Shown: positions 42,448-51,222 of the stretch, in pieces
How the letters are laid out: every line of letters starts with the position of its first letter
Numbering within the stretch: the first letter of the stretch is position 1
Source: Jiangella sp. DSM 45060
GTDB taxonomy: Bacteria; Actinomycetota; Actinomycetes; Jiangellales; Jiangellaceae
DNA: 64,000 nt
Reading direction: 5' to 3'
NCBI RefSeq assembly: GCF_900105175.1
Contig: NZ_LT629771.1
Span: forward strand, 6,840,622-6,904,621
The notes under the pieces: generated by a model
Database searches by the model: none
Seen by the model: the letters and a program-made list of their open reading frames with translations, nothing else
What the model was told of the DNA's origin: nothing
Program-made: the position numbers and the translations under genes

Positions 42448-43214
42448 TCGAGTCCATCTGGCTGTTCGACGGGCGGCTCAACCGGCGCGAGCGCTACTAC
42501 CCGACGGGCGAGCTCGACCTGATCGTGCGGGTGGACGAGCCGTCCGCACCGTTCCGCATCGTCGAAGGACAGCCCGCCGACGCGTGCCCGCCGGCGTCGC
42601 TCACCGGGCTCCTCGTCGCGCCGTTGGTGATCGAGGCGCCCGCCACGAGGTCACGCCTGCTCGGCGTGCGGCTGCGCCCCGCGGGTGCGCTCGCCCTCTT
42701 CGGCCTGCCGCAGCAGGAGCTGACCGGCACCGCCGTCGACCTGCACGACATCATCGGCGGCGGCGAGGCGCGCCGGCTCACCGAGCGCCTCGCCGCGGCC
42801 GGTTCCGACGAGGCCCGCCTGCGCCTCGTGCACCGCTGGATCGTCGACCGGCTCGGCGACGGCGCCCGCACCGACCCGGGCGTGGCCTACGCCGTCGCCG
42901 AGATCGAGCGCACCGGCGGCACGACACCCATCGCCGGCCTCATCGAACGCGTCGGCGCCTCCCCGAAACGTTTCGCCACGTCGTTCGAGCGCCAGGTGGG
43001 TGTGAAGCCCAAGCTGTTCTCCCGGATCGTCCGGTTCAGCCGCCTGGCGGCCGCGCTCCCCAGCGCTGAGGACAGCCTGAGCCAGACGGCGCTCGCGTAC
43101 GGCTACTACGACCACTCGCACATGGACGCGGACTTCCGGGAGTTCGCGGGGGTCTCGCCGCGCCGCTTCCTGGCCGCCACCGCGTTCCCGGAGTCGTCGA
43201 GCCTGACCGACTGA
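42363..43214 (+). CDS. AraC-family transcriptional regulator
   Basis: This 283-residue regulator has a DUF6597-like N-terminal part (LAGLVESIWLFDGRLNRRER) and an AraC double HTH in about 185-275 (IAGLIERVGASPKRFATSFE, then GVKPKLFSRIVRFSRLAAAL, then YYDHSHMDADFREFAGVSPR). It stands alone before a small glyoxalase-fold gene 53 bases downstream, which it may control. Confidence 0.86.
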   Translation: MDVVSRREESELGAWTQLTCRPSALAGLVESIWLFDGRLNRRERYYPTGELDLIVRVDEPSAPFRIVEGQPADACPPASLTGLLVAPLVIEAPATRSRLLGVRLRPAGALALFGLPQQELTGTAVDLHDIIGGGEARRLTERLAAAGSDEARLRLVHRWIVDRLGDGARTDPGVAYAVAEIERTGGTTPIAGLIERVGASPKRFATSFERQVGVKPKLFSRIVRFSRLAAALPSAEDSLSQTALAYGYYDHSHMDADFREFAGVSPRRFLAATAFPESSSLTD

Positions 43215-43267
43215 GCGGCGGACTTTTCTCCAAGACACCGTCCGCCGGCGTCCCTACGGTGGTGTCC

Positions 43268-43621
43268 ATGGAATCGAACCTCCTCAACGTCGTCGGCGTG
43301 CTGCCCGTCACCGATCACCCGGCGGCCGTCGCCTGGTACCAGAAGTGGATCGGGCGCGGCCCCGACGTCGAGCCCATGGACGGTGTCGCCGAGTGGCAGC
43401 TCGCCGAGAACGCGTGGATCCAGGTGTCCGCCGACCCCGGCGCCTCCGGTAGCAGCACCGTCGTCGTCGGCGTCCGTGACCTCGACGTCCAGCGCTCGGC
43501 CTGCGCGGTGGCCGGGGTCGCCGTGGGCGAGGTGGCCGACTACGGAGTCGTGAAGTCGGCCGAAGCGGTCGACCCGGCCGGCAACACCGTCGTCTTCGTG
43601 CAGGACCTGACCCAGGCGTAG
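43268..43621 (+). CDS. VOC/glyoxalase-fold small protein
   Basis: This 117-residue protein has the VOC beta-alpha-beta-beta-beta pattern: GVLPVTDHPAAVAWYQKWIG at the start and VDPAGNTVVFVQDL at the end. Metal-ligand His/Glu positions are partly present only, so enzyme or binding role is open. TACGGT lies seven bases before the ATG, and GTG at 43259 is a possible earlier start. Confidence 0.75.
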   Translation: MESNLLNVVGVLPVTDHPAAVAWYQKWIGRGPDVEPMDGVAEWQLAENAWIQVSADPGASGSSTVVVGVRDLDVQRSACAVAGVAVGEVADYGVVKSAEAVDPAGNTVVFVQDLTQA

Positions 43622-43714
43622 CCGACGGCCGTCCCCTGAAATCGCACCCACCCCATCGGCCGGTTCGCTGTCAGACTGGGGTGAGGGTCCGTGCGCGGGC
43701 GCGGGGGGCAGGAG

Positions 43715-44377
43715 ATGGCCGGAACGAGCGGCACACGGGTCGTCATCGCCGACGACGACGTCCTGCTGCGCGAAGGGCTGGCCAGCCTGTTCGACCGGTC
43801 CGGCATCGTGGTCGTGGGTCAGGCGGGCGACGCGCCGGAACTGATGGAGCTGGTGGCGGGCACCGAGCCCGACCTCGTCGTCGTCGACATCAGGATGCCG
43901 CCCGAACACGGGACCGAGGGGCTGGTGGCGGCGCACGCGATCCGGCGCGACCACCCGGCGACGGCGATCCTGGTGTTGTCGGCGCACGTCGAGGTGGAGC
44001 ACGCGATGCAGCTGCTGGCCAGCGGCGAGGGCATCGGCTACCTGCTGAAGAGCCGGGTGACGGACGTCGCGGAGTTCGTCGACACGGTGGAGCGGGTGGC
44101 CAGGGGCGCGAGCGTCGTCGACCCGGCGCTGGTGCAGGAGCTGGTCGGCGTGAACCGGCGGCACGATCCGCTGGCCGTGCTGACGGAGCGCGAGCGGGAG
44201 GTGCTGGCGCTGGTCGCCGAGGGACGCTCGAACGCCGGCGTGGCGCGTCGGCTCTGGGTGACCGAGGGCACCATCGAGAAGCACGTGCGCAGCATCCTCA
44301 CCAAGCTCGACCTGCCGGAGGGCGAGGACGATCACCGGCGGGTGCTGGCGGTGCTCACCTTTCTGGAGCAGCGGTAG
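43715..44377 (+). CDS. NarL/LuxR-type response regulator
   Basis: This 220-residue protein has a receiver domain with acidic pocket DDD (13-15) and phospho-acceptor D58 (VVVDIRMP), then a LuxR HTH from about 155 (LTEREREVLALVAEGRSNAG, then VARRLWVTEGTIEKHV). ATG at 43715 follows GGGGGG. No kinase gene is adjacent; the GAF kinase at 45514 is a possible partner. It overlaps a small convergent gene by 23 bases. Confidence 0.88.
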   Translation: MAGTSGTRVVIADDDVLLREGLASLFDRSGIVVVGQAGDAPELMELVAGTEPDLVVVDIRMPPEHGTEGLVAAHAIRRDHPATAILVLSAHVEVEHAMQLLASGEGIGYLLKSRVTDVAEFVDTVERVARGASVVDPALVQELVGVNRRHDPLAVLTEREREVLALVAEGRSNAGVARRLWVTEGTIEKHVRSILTKLDLPEGEDDHRRVLAVLTFLEQR

Positions 44378-44516
44378 CGTCGTCGGCGGACGCGGCGGAG
44401 ATGCGCGCGGCCAGCAGCCGGCCGGTCTCCTGGACGACCGCCGGCACGGCCTCGAGCGGCACGTTGAGCATCGACAGCAGGTCGCGGGTCGACAGGTCCT
44501 CACGGTGGGCCAGCAT
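44355..44516 (-). CDS. Small hypothetical protein
   Basis: This 53-residue protein begins MLAHREDLSTRDLLSMLNVP and is helical and acidic. Real translation is supported by AAAGGAG seven bases before the ATG at 44516. It converges on the response-regulator gene with a 23-base tail overlap. No family recognised. Confidence 0.5.
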   Translation of the reverse strand: MLAHREDLSTRDLLSMLNVPLEAVPAVVQETGRLLAARISAASADDATAAPER

Positions 44517-44701
44517 GGTTCGGCTCCTTTCACCCCGTCCGTCCAGCATCGCGCCGTACCGGCGTCCGCGTCGTCAGGGTCAGCGGGTGCCTCGTCTACC
44601 GGCTAGCTGGAAGCCCGGAACTCCTGCTGGCCACGATGTGCCGTCCGCCGCCCAGGACGAGGCTCGATGCAAGCGTTCCGTTCGAGTGTGAGGAGGTCCC
44701 G

Positions 44702-45127
44702 ATGAGCCGCGTGGCCCACGCTTTCCACGGCCCGGCGACGGCCGTCGCGCCCCATGCCCGTCCGGATCGCACCCTTGATGTCGTGATGCCCGGCCGGAAG
44801 CCGGATTCCCCCGACGTTGACCCCTGGCGCCACGACCCCGCAGCCGGCCACCCCCGCGCCGGCTCACCCCAGGCCGGCGCCCCCCTCGAAGCCGGCCAGC
44901 TCGCCGCCGTCCCCACGGCCGACCCACGCTTGTCGGCGACCGTGCACGGCGAACACCACACCGGTCTGCTGCGGGTTCGGCTGACCGGGGACGGCGGCGA
45001 GGTGGGGGAATACGACCTGGACGTCGAACAGGCGCTGCACCTGGCGCAGCGGCTGCGCGACGCCGCCGCGGCCATGCGGGAGTTTCATGCGGAGCGGACC
45101 TTCGGCCCTCGCCGGTTTTCCCGTTAG
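44702..45127 (+). CDS. Hypothetical protein
   Basis: This 141-residue protein starts at ATG 44702 after GAGGAGG. The first 90 residues are Pro/Ala-rich and look disordered; the last 55 form a small domain (LLRVRLTGDGGEVGEYDLDV, then EQALHLAQRLRDAAAAMREF). It lies before a receiver-kinase pair. Function unknown. Confidence 0.6.
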   Translation: MSRVAHAFHGPATAVAPHARPDRTLDVVMPGRKPDSPDVDPWRHDPAAGHPRAGSPQAGAPLEAGQLAAVPTADPRLSATVHGEHHTGLLRVRLTGDGGEVGEYDLDVEQALHLAQRLRDAAAAMREFHAERTFGPRRFSR

Positions 45128-45167
45128 CAGCAATGCCGGACCGATGCTCTGGTGCAATGCTGGTGCG

Positions 45168-45539
45168 GTGGTGCGGCGCTGTGTCATCGTTGATGACAAC
45201 GAGAGATTCCTGGCCGTGGCGCGTTCCAGCCTCGAACGCGGCGGCCTGGAGGTGGTGGGGACAGCGACCACGACGACACAGGCACTCGAACTCATCGGCG
45301 CCGTGCGACCCGACGTCGTACTGGTCGACATCGCCCTCGGTACGGAGAGCGGTTTCGACCTCGTCCACCGGATCGCGGCGGCCGACCCGTTCGGCCGCCC
45401 GCATGTGGTCCTGATCTCGACCCGCCGCGAGGACGACGTCGCGGAGCTGGTGTCGGCCAGCCCGGCGGCGGGATTCGTCTGGAAGGCCGATCTCTCGGCG
45501 AGGGCCGTGCGAGATGTGGTGGCGTCAGGAGAGCAATGA
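45168..45539 (+). CDS. Single-domain response regulator (receiver only)
   Basis: This 123-residue receiver has acidic D9/D10 (VIVDDNERF), phospho-acceptor D54 (VLVDIALG) and the switch Ser/Lys region (LISTRRE, then VWKADLS). It has no output domain, so it may act by protein contact or as a phosphate sink. Start GTG 45168/45171 without a clear ribosome site. It overlaps the kinase gene by 26 bases. Confidence 0.82.
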   Translation: MVRRCVIVDDNERFLAVARSSLERGGLEVVGTATTTTQALELIGAVRPDVVLVDIALGTESGFDLVHRIAAADPFGRPHVVLISTRREDDVAELVSASPAAGFVWKADLSARAVRDVVASGEQ

Positions 45540-47508
45540 GGCGTCAGGATCACTGACCGACTCGCCGCTGCGGCGGTGGGTGGGTGGGGCGATCATCGGC
45601 GTCGGCCTCGTCGGGCTGGTCACCGGCCTGGTCGCGTTCCTGAACCTGCACCTGCCGCCGCGCGCGCTGCTGATCCTGTACCTGCTGGCCGTCGTGCCGG
45701 TGGCGCTCTGGTGGGGCGTGGGCCCCGCGGCGCTGGTGTCGGCGTTGAGCGTCATCACGTTCGTGCTGCTCATCGCGCCGCCGCAGAGCGAAGGGACGGC
45801 CGTGGTGGCGTTCGCGGTGTTCGTGGCGACGGCGGCGGTGGTGGCCGGGCTGGCAGCGGGGCTGCGCCAGAGCGTGCGGCGGTCGCAGGAGCTGGCGGCC
45901 GAGCAGTCGGCGCTGCGGCGGGTCGCGACGCTGGCGGCGAAAGGGGTACCCGCGACGGAGTTGTTCGAGGCCGTGACGCGGGAGATCGGCGAGCTCTGCG
46001 GGGCCGACCTCACCCGGCTGGGGCGCTACGAGGACGGCGGGACGGTGGTCCGGGTCGCCGCGTGGACGCGGATACCGGCGCGGCTGCCGGTCGGCGCGCG
46101 AGTCCCGGTGGACGAGACGCGTGTCGCCCGGGACGTGCTGCGGACCGGCGCGCCGGTCCGGGTCTCCGACGCGGCGGCCACCAATGGCGCCGGCGGCCCG
46201 CTGGCCCGCGAGCTGGGCATCCGCTCGTCCATCGGCTGCCCGGTCGTCACCGGCGGGGGCATGTGGGGCGTCGTCGTCGTGTCGGCGCGGCACCCGCGCG
46301 CGTTCCCGCCGGGGACCGAGGACCGGATCCTGCATTTCACCGAGCTGCTGGCGACGGCTATCACGAACGCCGAGGCCAGCGCGGAGCTGATGCGCAACGC
46401 CGAGGAGCAGGCCGCGCTGCGCCGGGTGGCGACGCTGGCCGCGCGCGGCGGCGCCGACCCGAGTCCGGTGTTCCGGGCGGTCGTCGACCAGGTGTGCGGG
46501 CTGCTGGGGGCGGATTGCGCGTCGGTGCTGCGGTTCGAGAGCGACGGGACGGCGACGTACCTCGCGGCGCGCGGCTGGCGCGACACGCGGCGCCGCGGAC
46601 CGGGCGCGCGCTGGCGGCCGGAGACCCCGTCGGTGATCGAGCGGGTGCTCCGCACCGGACGGTCGGCCCGGATCGACTACACCGACGGCGGCGAGCAGCC
46701 GCCCAGCCTGTCCGGCGAGGACATCACGTCGACGGTGGCCAGTCCGACCATCGTGGAGTCGCGATGCTGGGGCAGCATCGGCGTGGCGTCACGCACCGGA
46801 CTGCTGCCGCCTGACACGGAGGAGCGGCTGGTCGCGTTCACCGAGATCGTCGCCGCCGCCATCGCCAACACCGAGAACCGCAGGCAGCTGGCCGCCTCGC
46901 GGGCCCGGGTCATCGCCGCCGCCGACGCCACCCGGCGGCGGCTCGAGCGCGACCTGCACGACGGCGCGCAGCAGCGGCTGGTCTCGCTCGCGCTGGAGCT
47001 GCGCAACGTCCAGGCGGAGGTTCCGGCCGAGCTGCCCGGCCTGGGCGCGGCGCTCGGCCGGCTCGCCGAGGACGTCACCGCGGTGCTGGACGAGCTGCGC
47101 GAGCTGTCGCGCGGCATCCACCCGGCGATCCTCTCCGAGGGCGGGCTCGGCCCGGCGCTGCGCACGCTGGCCCGCCGCTCGCCGGTCCCGGTGGACCTGA
47201 CGCTGCGGCTGGAGCGCCGCTACGGCGACGCGGTCGAGGTCGCGGCGTACTACGTGGCCTCGGAGGCGCTCACCAACACCGTCAAGCACGCCGACGCGAC
47301 GCACGTGGAGCTGGCCGTCGAGGAGCGCGACGGCGAGCTGTGGCTGCTGGTCAGCGACGACGGCCGCGGCGGCGCCGCCCTGACCCGCGGCACCGGGCTG
47401 ACCGGCCTGTACGACCGGGTCGAGGCGCTCGGCGGCAGCATCGTGGTGAGCAGCCCGGCCGGCGAGGGCACCCGGCTCGAGGCGGCGCTGCCACTGACGC
47501 CGGGGTGA
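45514..47508 (+). CDS. GAF-containing membrane sensor histidine kinase (HisKA_3)
   Basis: This 664-residue kinase has an N-terminal membrane domain of about four helices (residues 25-120, DUF4118-like), two GAF domains (about 145-285 and 305-460), a HisKA_3 dimerisation helix with H482 (RDLHDGAQQRLVSLALEL) and a HATPase (SEALTNTVKHADATHVEL N-box, DDGRGG). This is the NarX/DesK-type class. Partner is probably the overlapping receiver gene; the NarL-type regulator at 43715 is a second candidate. Confidence 0.88.
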   Translation: MWWRQESNEASGSLTDSPLRRWVGGAIIGVGLVGLVTGLVAFLNLHLPPRALLILYLLAVVPVALWWGVGPAALVSALSVITFVLLIAPPQSEGTAVVAFAVFVATAAVVAGLAAGLRQSVRRSQELAAEQSALRRVATLAAKGVPATELFEAVTREIGELCGADLTRLGRYEDGGTVVRVAAWTRIPARLPVGARVPVDETRVARDVLRTGAPVRVSDAAATNGAGGPLARELGIRSSIGCPVVTGGGMWGVVVVSARHPRAFPPGTEDRILHFTELLATAITNAEASAELMRNAEEQAALRRVATLAARGGADPSPVFRAVVDQVCGLLGADCASVLRFESDGTATYLAARGWRDTRRRGPGARWRPETPSVIERVLRTGRSARIDYTDGGEQPPSLSGEDITSTVASPTIVESRCWGSIGVASRTGLLPPDTEERLVAFTEIVAAAIANTENRRQLAASRARVIAAADATRRRLERDLHDGAQQRLVSLALELRNVQAEVPAELPGLGAALGRLAEDVTAVLDELRELSRGIHPAILSEGGLGPALRTLARRSPVPVDLTLRLERRYGDAVEVAAYYVASEALTNTVKHADATHVELAVEERDGELWLLVSDDGRGGAALTRGTGLTGLYDRVEALGGSIVVSSPAGEGTRLEAALPLTPG

Positions 47509-47520
47509 CGCCGTCGTCGC

Positions 47521-47526
47521 TACGCT
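47521..47526 (+). promoter_or_regulatory. Leaderless-type -10 (TACGCT)
   Basis: TACGCT is followed by six bases and GTG at 47533, the start of the aldo/keto reductase gene. Confidence 0.5.
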
Positions 47527-47532
47527 GGCCGG

Positions 47533-48477
47533 GTGACGACGCAGGGGACGCGGCCGGCGGCGCGCGGCATCGGGCTCGGGCTGGCGGCGCTGGGGCGGCC
47601 CGGCTACCTCACGCTCGGCCACGGCGACGACTTCCGCGACGGCGTGACGGTCGACGACCTGCGGGCGCGCACGCACGCGGTGCTCGACGCGGCGTGGGCC
47701 GCCGGCGTGCGCTACGTCGACGCGGCGCGGTCGTACGGCCTGGCGGAGCGGTTCCTCGGCGAGTGGCTGGCCGCGCATCCGGGCCGCCGCGCCGAGTTGA
47801 CCGTCGGCTCGAAGTGGGGCTACACGTACACCGCCGGGTGGCGCGTCGACGCCGACGTGCACGAGGTCAAGGACCACTCGCTCGAGACGTTCGAGCGGCA
47901 GTGGCAGGAGACGCTGGCCGCGCTCGGCGGGCCGCCGGACGTCTACCTCGTGCACAGCCTGACCTCGGACAGCCCGGCCCTGGGCGACGACCGGCTGCTG
48001 GCCGCGCTGGCGCGGCTCGCGCGCGACGGCGTCGCGACCGGGTTCTCGGCCAGCGGCCCGGACCAGGGGGCCGTCATCGAGCGGGCGCTGGCCCTGACGG
48101 CCGACGGCCGGGCGCCGTTCCGCGCGGTCCAGGCCACCTGGAACCTGCTGGAGCCATCGGCCGGGCCGGCGCTGACCCGGGCCCACGACGCCGGCTGGTA
48201 CGTCGTCGTCAAGGAGGCCGTGGCGAATGGGCGGCTCACCGATCGCGGCGACGTCACGGGGGTCCGTGCCGCGGCGCACGCGGCCGGGACGAGCCCCGAC
48301 GCGCTGGCGCTGGCCGCCGTGCTCGCGCAGCCGTTCACCGACGTCGCGCTGAGCGGCGCGACCTCCGTCGACCAGCTGCGCAGCAACCTCGCCGGCGGCG
48401 CGGCGGACGACCTACCGGACGTCGCCGAGGACCCGGAGGCCTACTGGGCCGGCCGCTCCGCGCTCACCTGGACCTGA
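47533..48477 (+). CDS. Aldo/keto reductase
   Basis: This 314-residue AKR-fold protein has the catalytic region YVDAARSYGLAERFLGEWLA (Asp/Tyr) and SKWGYTYT (Lys), VYLVHSLTSD with the family His, and the C-terminal cofactor block VALSGATSVDQLRSNL. It should use NADPH to reduce an aldehyde or ketone. Its 3' end overlaps the convergent serine hydrolase by 14 bases. Confidence 0.85.
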   Translation: MTTQGTRPAARGIGLGLAALGRPGYLTLGHGDDFRDGVTVDDLRARTHAVLDAAWAAGVRYVDAARSYGLAERFLGEWLAAHPGRRAELTVGSKWGYTYTAGWRVDADVHEVKDHSLETFERQWQETLAALGGPPDVYLVHSLTSDSPALGDDRLLAALARLARDGVATGFSASGPDQGAVIERALALTADGRAPFRAVQATWNLLEPSAGPALTRAHDAGWYVVVKEAVANGRLTDRGDVTGVRAAAHAAGTSPDALALAAVLAQPFTDVALSGATSVDQLRSNLAGGAADDLPDVAEDPEAYWAGRSALTWT

Positions 48478-49348
48478 GCTCGTCGTGCAGGCCGCGGGCG
48501 ACGCGGCCCATCGCGATCTCCGCGGCCGGCTGGGCCGCCGCCGCGACCCTCGACCTTGTCAGCGCGACGACGGCGAACCGCCCGCCGTCGGCGTGCTCGA
48601 CGACGCCGGCCTCGTGCCGCAGGTTGAGCAGCGTCCCGGTCTTGGACGACCACGTCGAGGCGTCGCTGACGAACTCCGGCGCGAGCCGGTTGCGGTGCAC
48701 GTTCGCCGCCAGCAGCTGCCGGAGCCGCGCCGCCACGCCGGGGTCGATCGCGTCGCCGGTCCACAACGCGGCGAGCAGCGCGGCCAGCGACCGCGCGGTC
48801 GCGGTGTTGGCCCGCGCGACGTCCAGCTCGGCGATCGGGCTGCCGCCGCCACGCCCCGTCGTGCCGATGGCGAGGTCGTGCCGCAACCCGCCGTCGAGCG
48901 CCTCGGCCGGCGTCGCCATGAGCACGTCCATGCGGTGCCGCAGCGAGAACCCGTCGATGCCGAGGTCGCGCAGGACCGCGGCCACCCGCGCCGGCGGCGT
49001 GAGGTCGAACAGCGCGTCGGTGGCGGCGCTGTCGCTCAGCGACGTGCTCAGGTAGACGAGGTCGGCGACGGCGACGCGGGCCGGGTGCTGGAACCGGGTG
49101 ATGCCGGTCGGGCCGGGGGTGTCGACGCGGCCGGGCGCGACCTCGACCGGCGCCGCGCCGTCCAGCTCGCCGCGCCTGACGCGCTCCAGCGTCGCGAGCG
49201 CCAGCGGCAGCTTGACCAGCGACGCGATCGGCAGCTCGACGTCGGCGTCGAGGGCCAGCTCGGTGCCGTCGTCGAGGTCGCGGACGAGGAACGAGCCGGC
49301 CAGCCCGGCGTCGACGAGGTGGTCGCGCCACTCGTGCAGGGACGTCAC
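48464..49348 (-). CDS. Beta-lactamase-fold serine hydrolase
   Basis: This 294-residue protein has S43-x-x-K46 (IASLVKL), S105-D106-S107 in place of SDN, and K236-T-G (SSKTGTLLNL), so the class A beta-lactamase/D-Ala-D-Ala peptidase fold is clear. The E166 segment (ExxLN) is not found and no signal peptide is seen, so it may be a cytosolic hydrolase and not a true beta-lactamase. GTG start with GGAGG overlaps the LysR stop; both are one transcript. Confidence 0.8.
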   Translation of the reverse strand: MTSLHEWRDHLVDAGLAGSFLVRDLDDGTELALDADVELPIASLVKLPLALATLERVRRGELDGAAPVEVAPGRVDTPGPTGITRFQHPARVAVADLVYLSTSLSDSAATDALFDLTPPARVAAVLRDLGIDGFSLRHRMDVLMATPAEALDGGLRHDLAIGTTGRGGGSPIAELDVARANTATARSLAALLAALWTGDAIDPGVAARLRQLLAANVHRNRLAPEFVSDASTWSSKTGTLLNLRHEAGVVEHADGGRFAVVALTRSRVAAAAQPAAEIAMGRVARGLHDELRSR

Positions 49349-50211
49349 GACGCCTCCAGACAGCGGGCCAGCAGTGGCCCGAGCGTCGTCGTGAGGTGGT
49401 CGGCGTCGAGCACCGAGGCGGCGGTGACGGCGTACCCACGGACCAGCGAGGCGTCGCCGATCGGCCGCCACGTCAGCCCGCAACCGGCCGCCTCGCGCGG
49501 CGTGCACAGCAGGGCGTCGTCGGTGCGGATGACCTCGGCCACCGCACCGGCCAACGACGACACCCGCAGCTGGGACGGGCGCAGCCCAGCGGCGACGGCG
49601 AGCCGGGCCAGCGCGTCGCCGACGTGCGGCACGTCGTCCTCGGGCCGCAGCCAGATGCGGCGGTCGGGCACACCGGCGTCGCGGGCCGGCCGCAGCGAGG
49701 CGAGGAACACCCGCCGGGCGCCGGACGGCCGCAGCGTCGCGAGGCCGAGCGGCACCGTCCACCGCGCCTCGGGCTCGGGCACCGGCAGGACGGCGGCGCG
49801 GACGGCGCGGTCGCGGACCAGCTCGCGCCGACGCTCCGGCTCGGCGTGCTCGACGACCAGCGCGACCCCGGCGTCGCGGGCGTCGGCGACGAGGTCGACC
49901 AGCGCGGCGAGCGGGAGGTCGACGGGCAGCGCGAGGCCGACCGGCGCGGAGCCGGCCCGGGCGGCGCCCGCGCGCAGGTCGTCGGCGGCGTCGAGGACGC
50001 GGCGCGCGGCGGGCAGCATGGTGCGGCCGAAGTCGGTGAGCGCGGCGCGGCGGGTCGTGCGGTCGAAGACGACGCCGCCGAGGTGCTGTTCGAGCGCGGC
50101 GACCCGGCGGCTGGCGACCGGCTGCGGGATGCCGATGGCGGCCGCACCCTGGGTGAAGCTGCCGCGCTCGCTCACCGCGACGAACGCGGCGCAGGCGGCG
50201 ACGAGGTCCAT
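49345..50211 (-). CDS. LysR-family regulator next to the beta-lactamase gene
   Basis: This 288-residue LysR protein has its HTH in residues 1-60 (AFVAVSERGSFTQGAAAIGI, then PQPVASRRVAALEQHLGGVV) and an effector domain from about 85. It is divergent from a class A beta-lactamase gene (84-bp intergenic) and heads an operon with a second beta-lactamase-fold gene. This is the ampR/blaR-like layout. The ATG is six bases after TACGGT, so leaderless. Confidence 0.86.
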   Translation of the reverse strand: MDLVAACAAFVAVSERGSFTQGAAAIGIPQPVASRRVAALEQHLGGVVFDRTTRRAALTDFGRTMLPAARRVLDAADDLRAGAARAGSAPVGLALPVDLPLAALVDLVADARDAGVALVVEHAEPERRRELVRDRAVRAAVLPVPEPEARWTVPLGLATLRPSGARRVFLASLRPARDAGVPDRRIWLRPEDDVPHVGDALARLAVAAGLRPSQLRVSSLAGAVAEVIRTDDALLCTPREAAGCGLTWRPIGDASLVRGYAVTAASVLDADHLTTTLGPLLARCLEAS

Positions 50212-50217
50212 GACCGC

Positions 50218-50240
50218 ACCGTACTATGCCGGATCGGCAT
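50218..50240. promoter_or_regulatory. Promoter and palindrome between LysR and beta-lactamase genes
   Basis: TACGGT (minus strand, 50223-50218) is the leaderless -10 of the LysR gene. Directly upstream, ATGCCG-GAT-CGGCAT (50226-50240) is a perfect 6-bp-arm palindrome, a candidate LysR site shared with the beta-lactamase promoter. Confidence 0.55.
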
Positions 50241-50295
50241 GGAATCGTCCGTATCCGTCTTTGCACGCATGGTGAGTGGCGGCGAGGCTGGTCGC

Positions 50296-51222
50296 ATGCG
50301 ACTCACCGCCCTGCCGGTCCTCGCGGCCGTCGCCGCCCTCCTCGCCGGGTGCGGCGCGGACGACGCCCCGCCGGCCTCGGCCCCGGCCGCGTCCAGCCCG
50401 GCCGCACCGAGCACCACGAACCCGCCGACGACGGATCCGGCGGTCGCCGCCGCCCTGACCGCGCTGGAGGACGACTACGCGGCCCGGCTCGGCGTCTACG
50501 CGATCGACACCGGGACCGGCCAGGTGGTCGAGCACCGTCCCGACGAGCGGTTCGCGTTCGCGTCGACGCACAAGATGCTGTCCGCCGCCGCGGTGCTGCA
50601 GGTCACCGAGCCCGCGGACCTCGACGAGCTGATCGAGGTCGACCCCGCCGAGGTGGTCGGCTGGTCGCCGGTCACCGAGCCGGCCGCCGGCGTCGGGCTG
50701 ACCCTGCTGGAGATCATCGAGGCCGCGATCACGCTCAGCGACAACACCGCGGCGAACCTGCTGTTCGAGCAGGTCGGCGGCCCGGACGGGCTGGAGGCCG
50801 CGGTGCGCGGATTCGGCGACGAGACCACGTCGTTCGACCGCATCGAGCCGGGCCTCAGCGACTGGGCGCCCGGCGAGGAGCGCGACACCACGACGCCGCG
50901 GGCGATGGCCGGCAACCTCCGGGACCTGCTGCTCGGCGACCTGCTGACCGACGAGGACCGGACGCTGCTGCACGACACCATGCGGGCCAACACCACCGGT
51001 GACGAGCTGATCAGGGCCGGTGTGCCGGACGGCTGGGTCGTCGCGGACAAGACCGGCTCCGCGACGCATGGCGGGCGCAACGATGTCGCCGTCATCGAGC
51101 CGCCGGGCGCCGCGCCGATCGTGCTCGCCGTCTACTCCAACCGGCTCGATCCGGAGGCGGAGTCCGACCCCGCGCTGATCGCCGCCGCGACGGAGATCGT
51201 CGTCGACGCGTTCAGCGACTGA
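50296..51222 (+). CDS. Class A beta-lactamase, lipoprotein type
   Basis: This 308-residue class A enzyme has a lipoprotein signal (LLAGC, Cys19), a Pro/Ala/Ser/Thr linker, and all four active-site elements: S90-T-H-K93, S148-D149-N150, E184 in the omega-loop (RIEPGLSDW) and K252-T-G254. It should hydrolyse penicillins or cephalosporins outside the membrane. ATG at 50296 with GAGG is preferred over ATG 50239. The divergent LysR gene probably regulates it. Its stop abuts the stop of the next convergent gene with no spacer. Confidence 0.93.
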   Translation: MRLTALPVLAAVAALLAGCGADDAPPASAPAASSPAAPSTTNPPTTDPAVAAALTALEDDYAARLGVYAIDTGTGQVVEHRPDERFAFASTHKMLSAAAVLQVTEPADLDELIEVDPAEVVGWSPVTEPAAGVGLTLLEIIEAAITLSDNTAANLLFEQVGGPDGLEAAVRGFGDETTSFDRIEPGLSDWAPGEERDTTTPRAMAGNLRDLLLGDLLTDEDRTLLHDTMRANTTGDELIRAGVPDGWVVADKTGSATHGGRNDVAVIEPPGAAPIVLAVYSNRLDPEAESDPALIAAATEIVVDAFSD

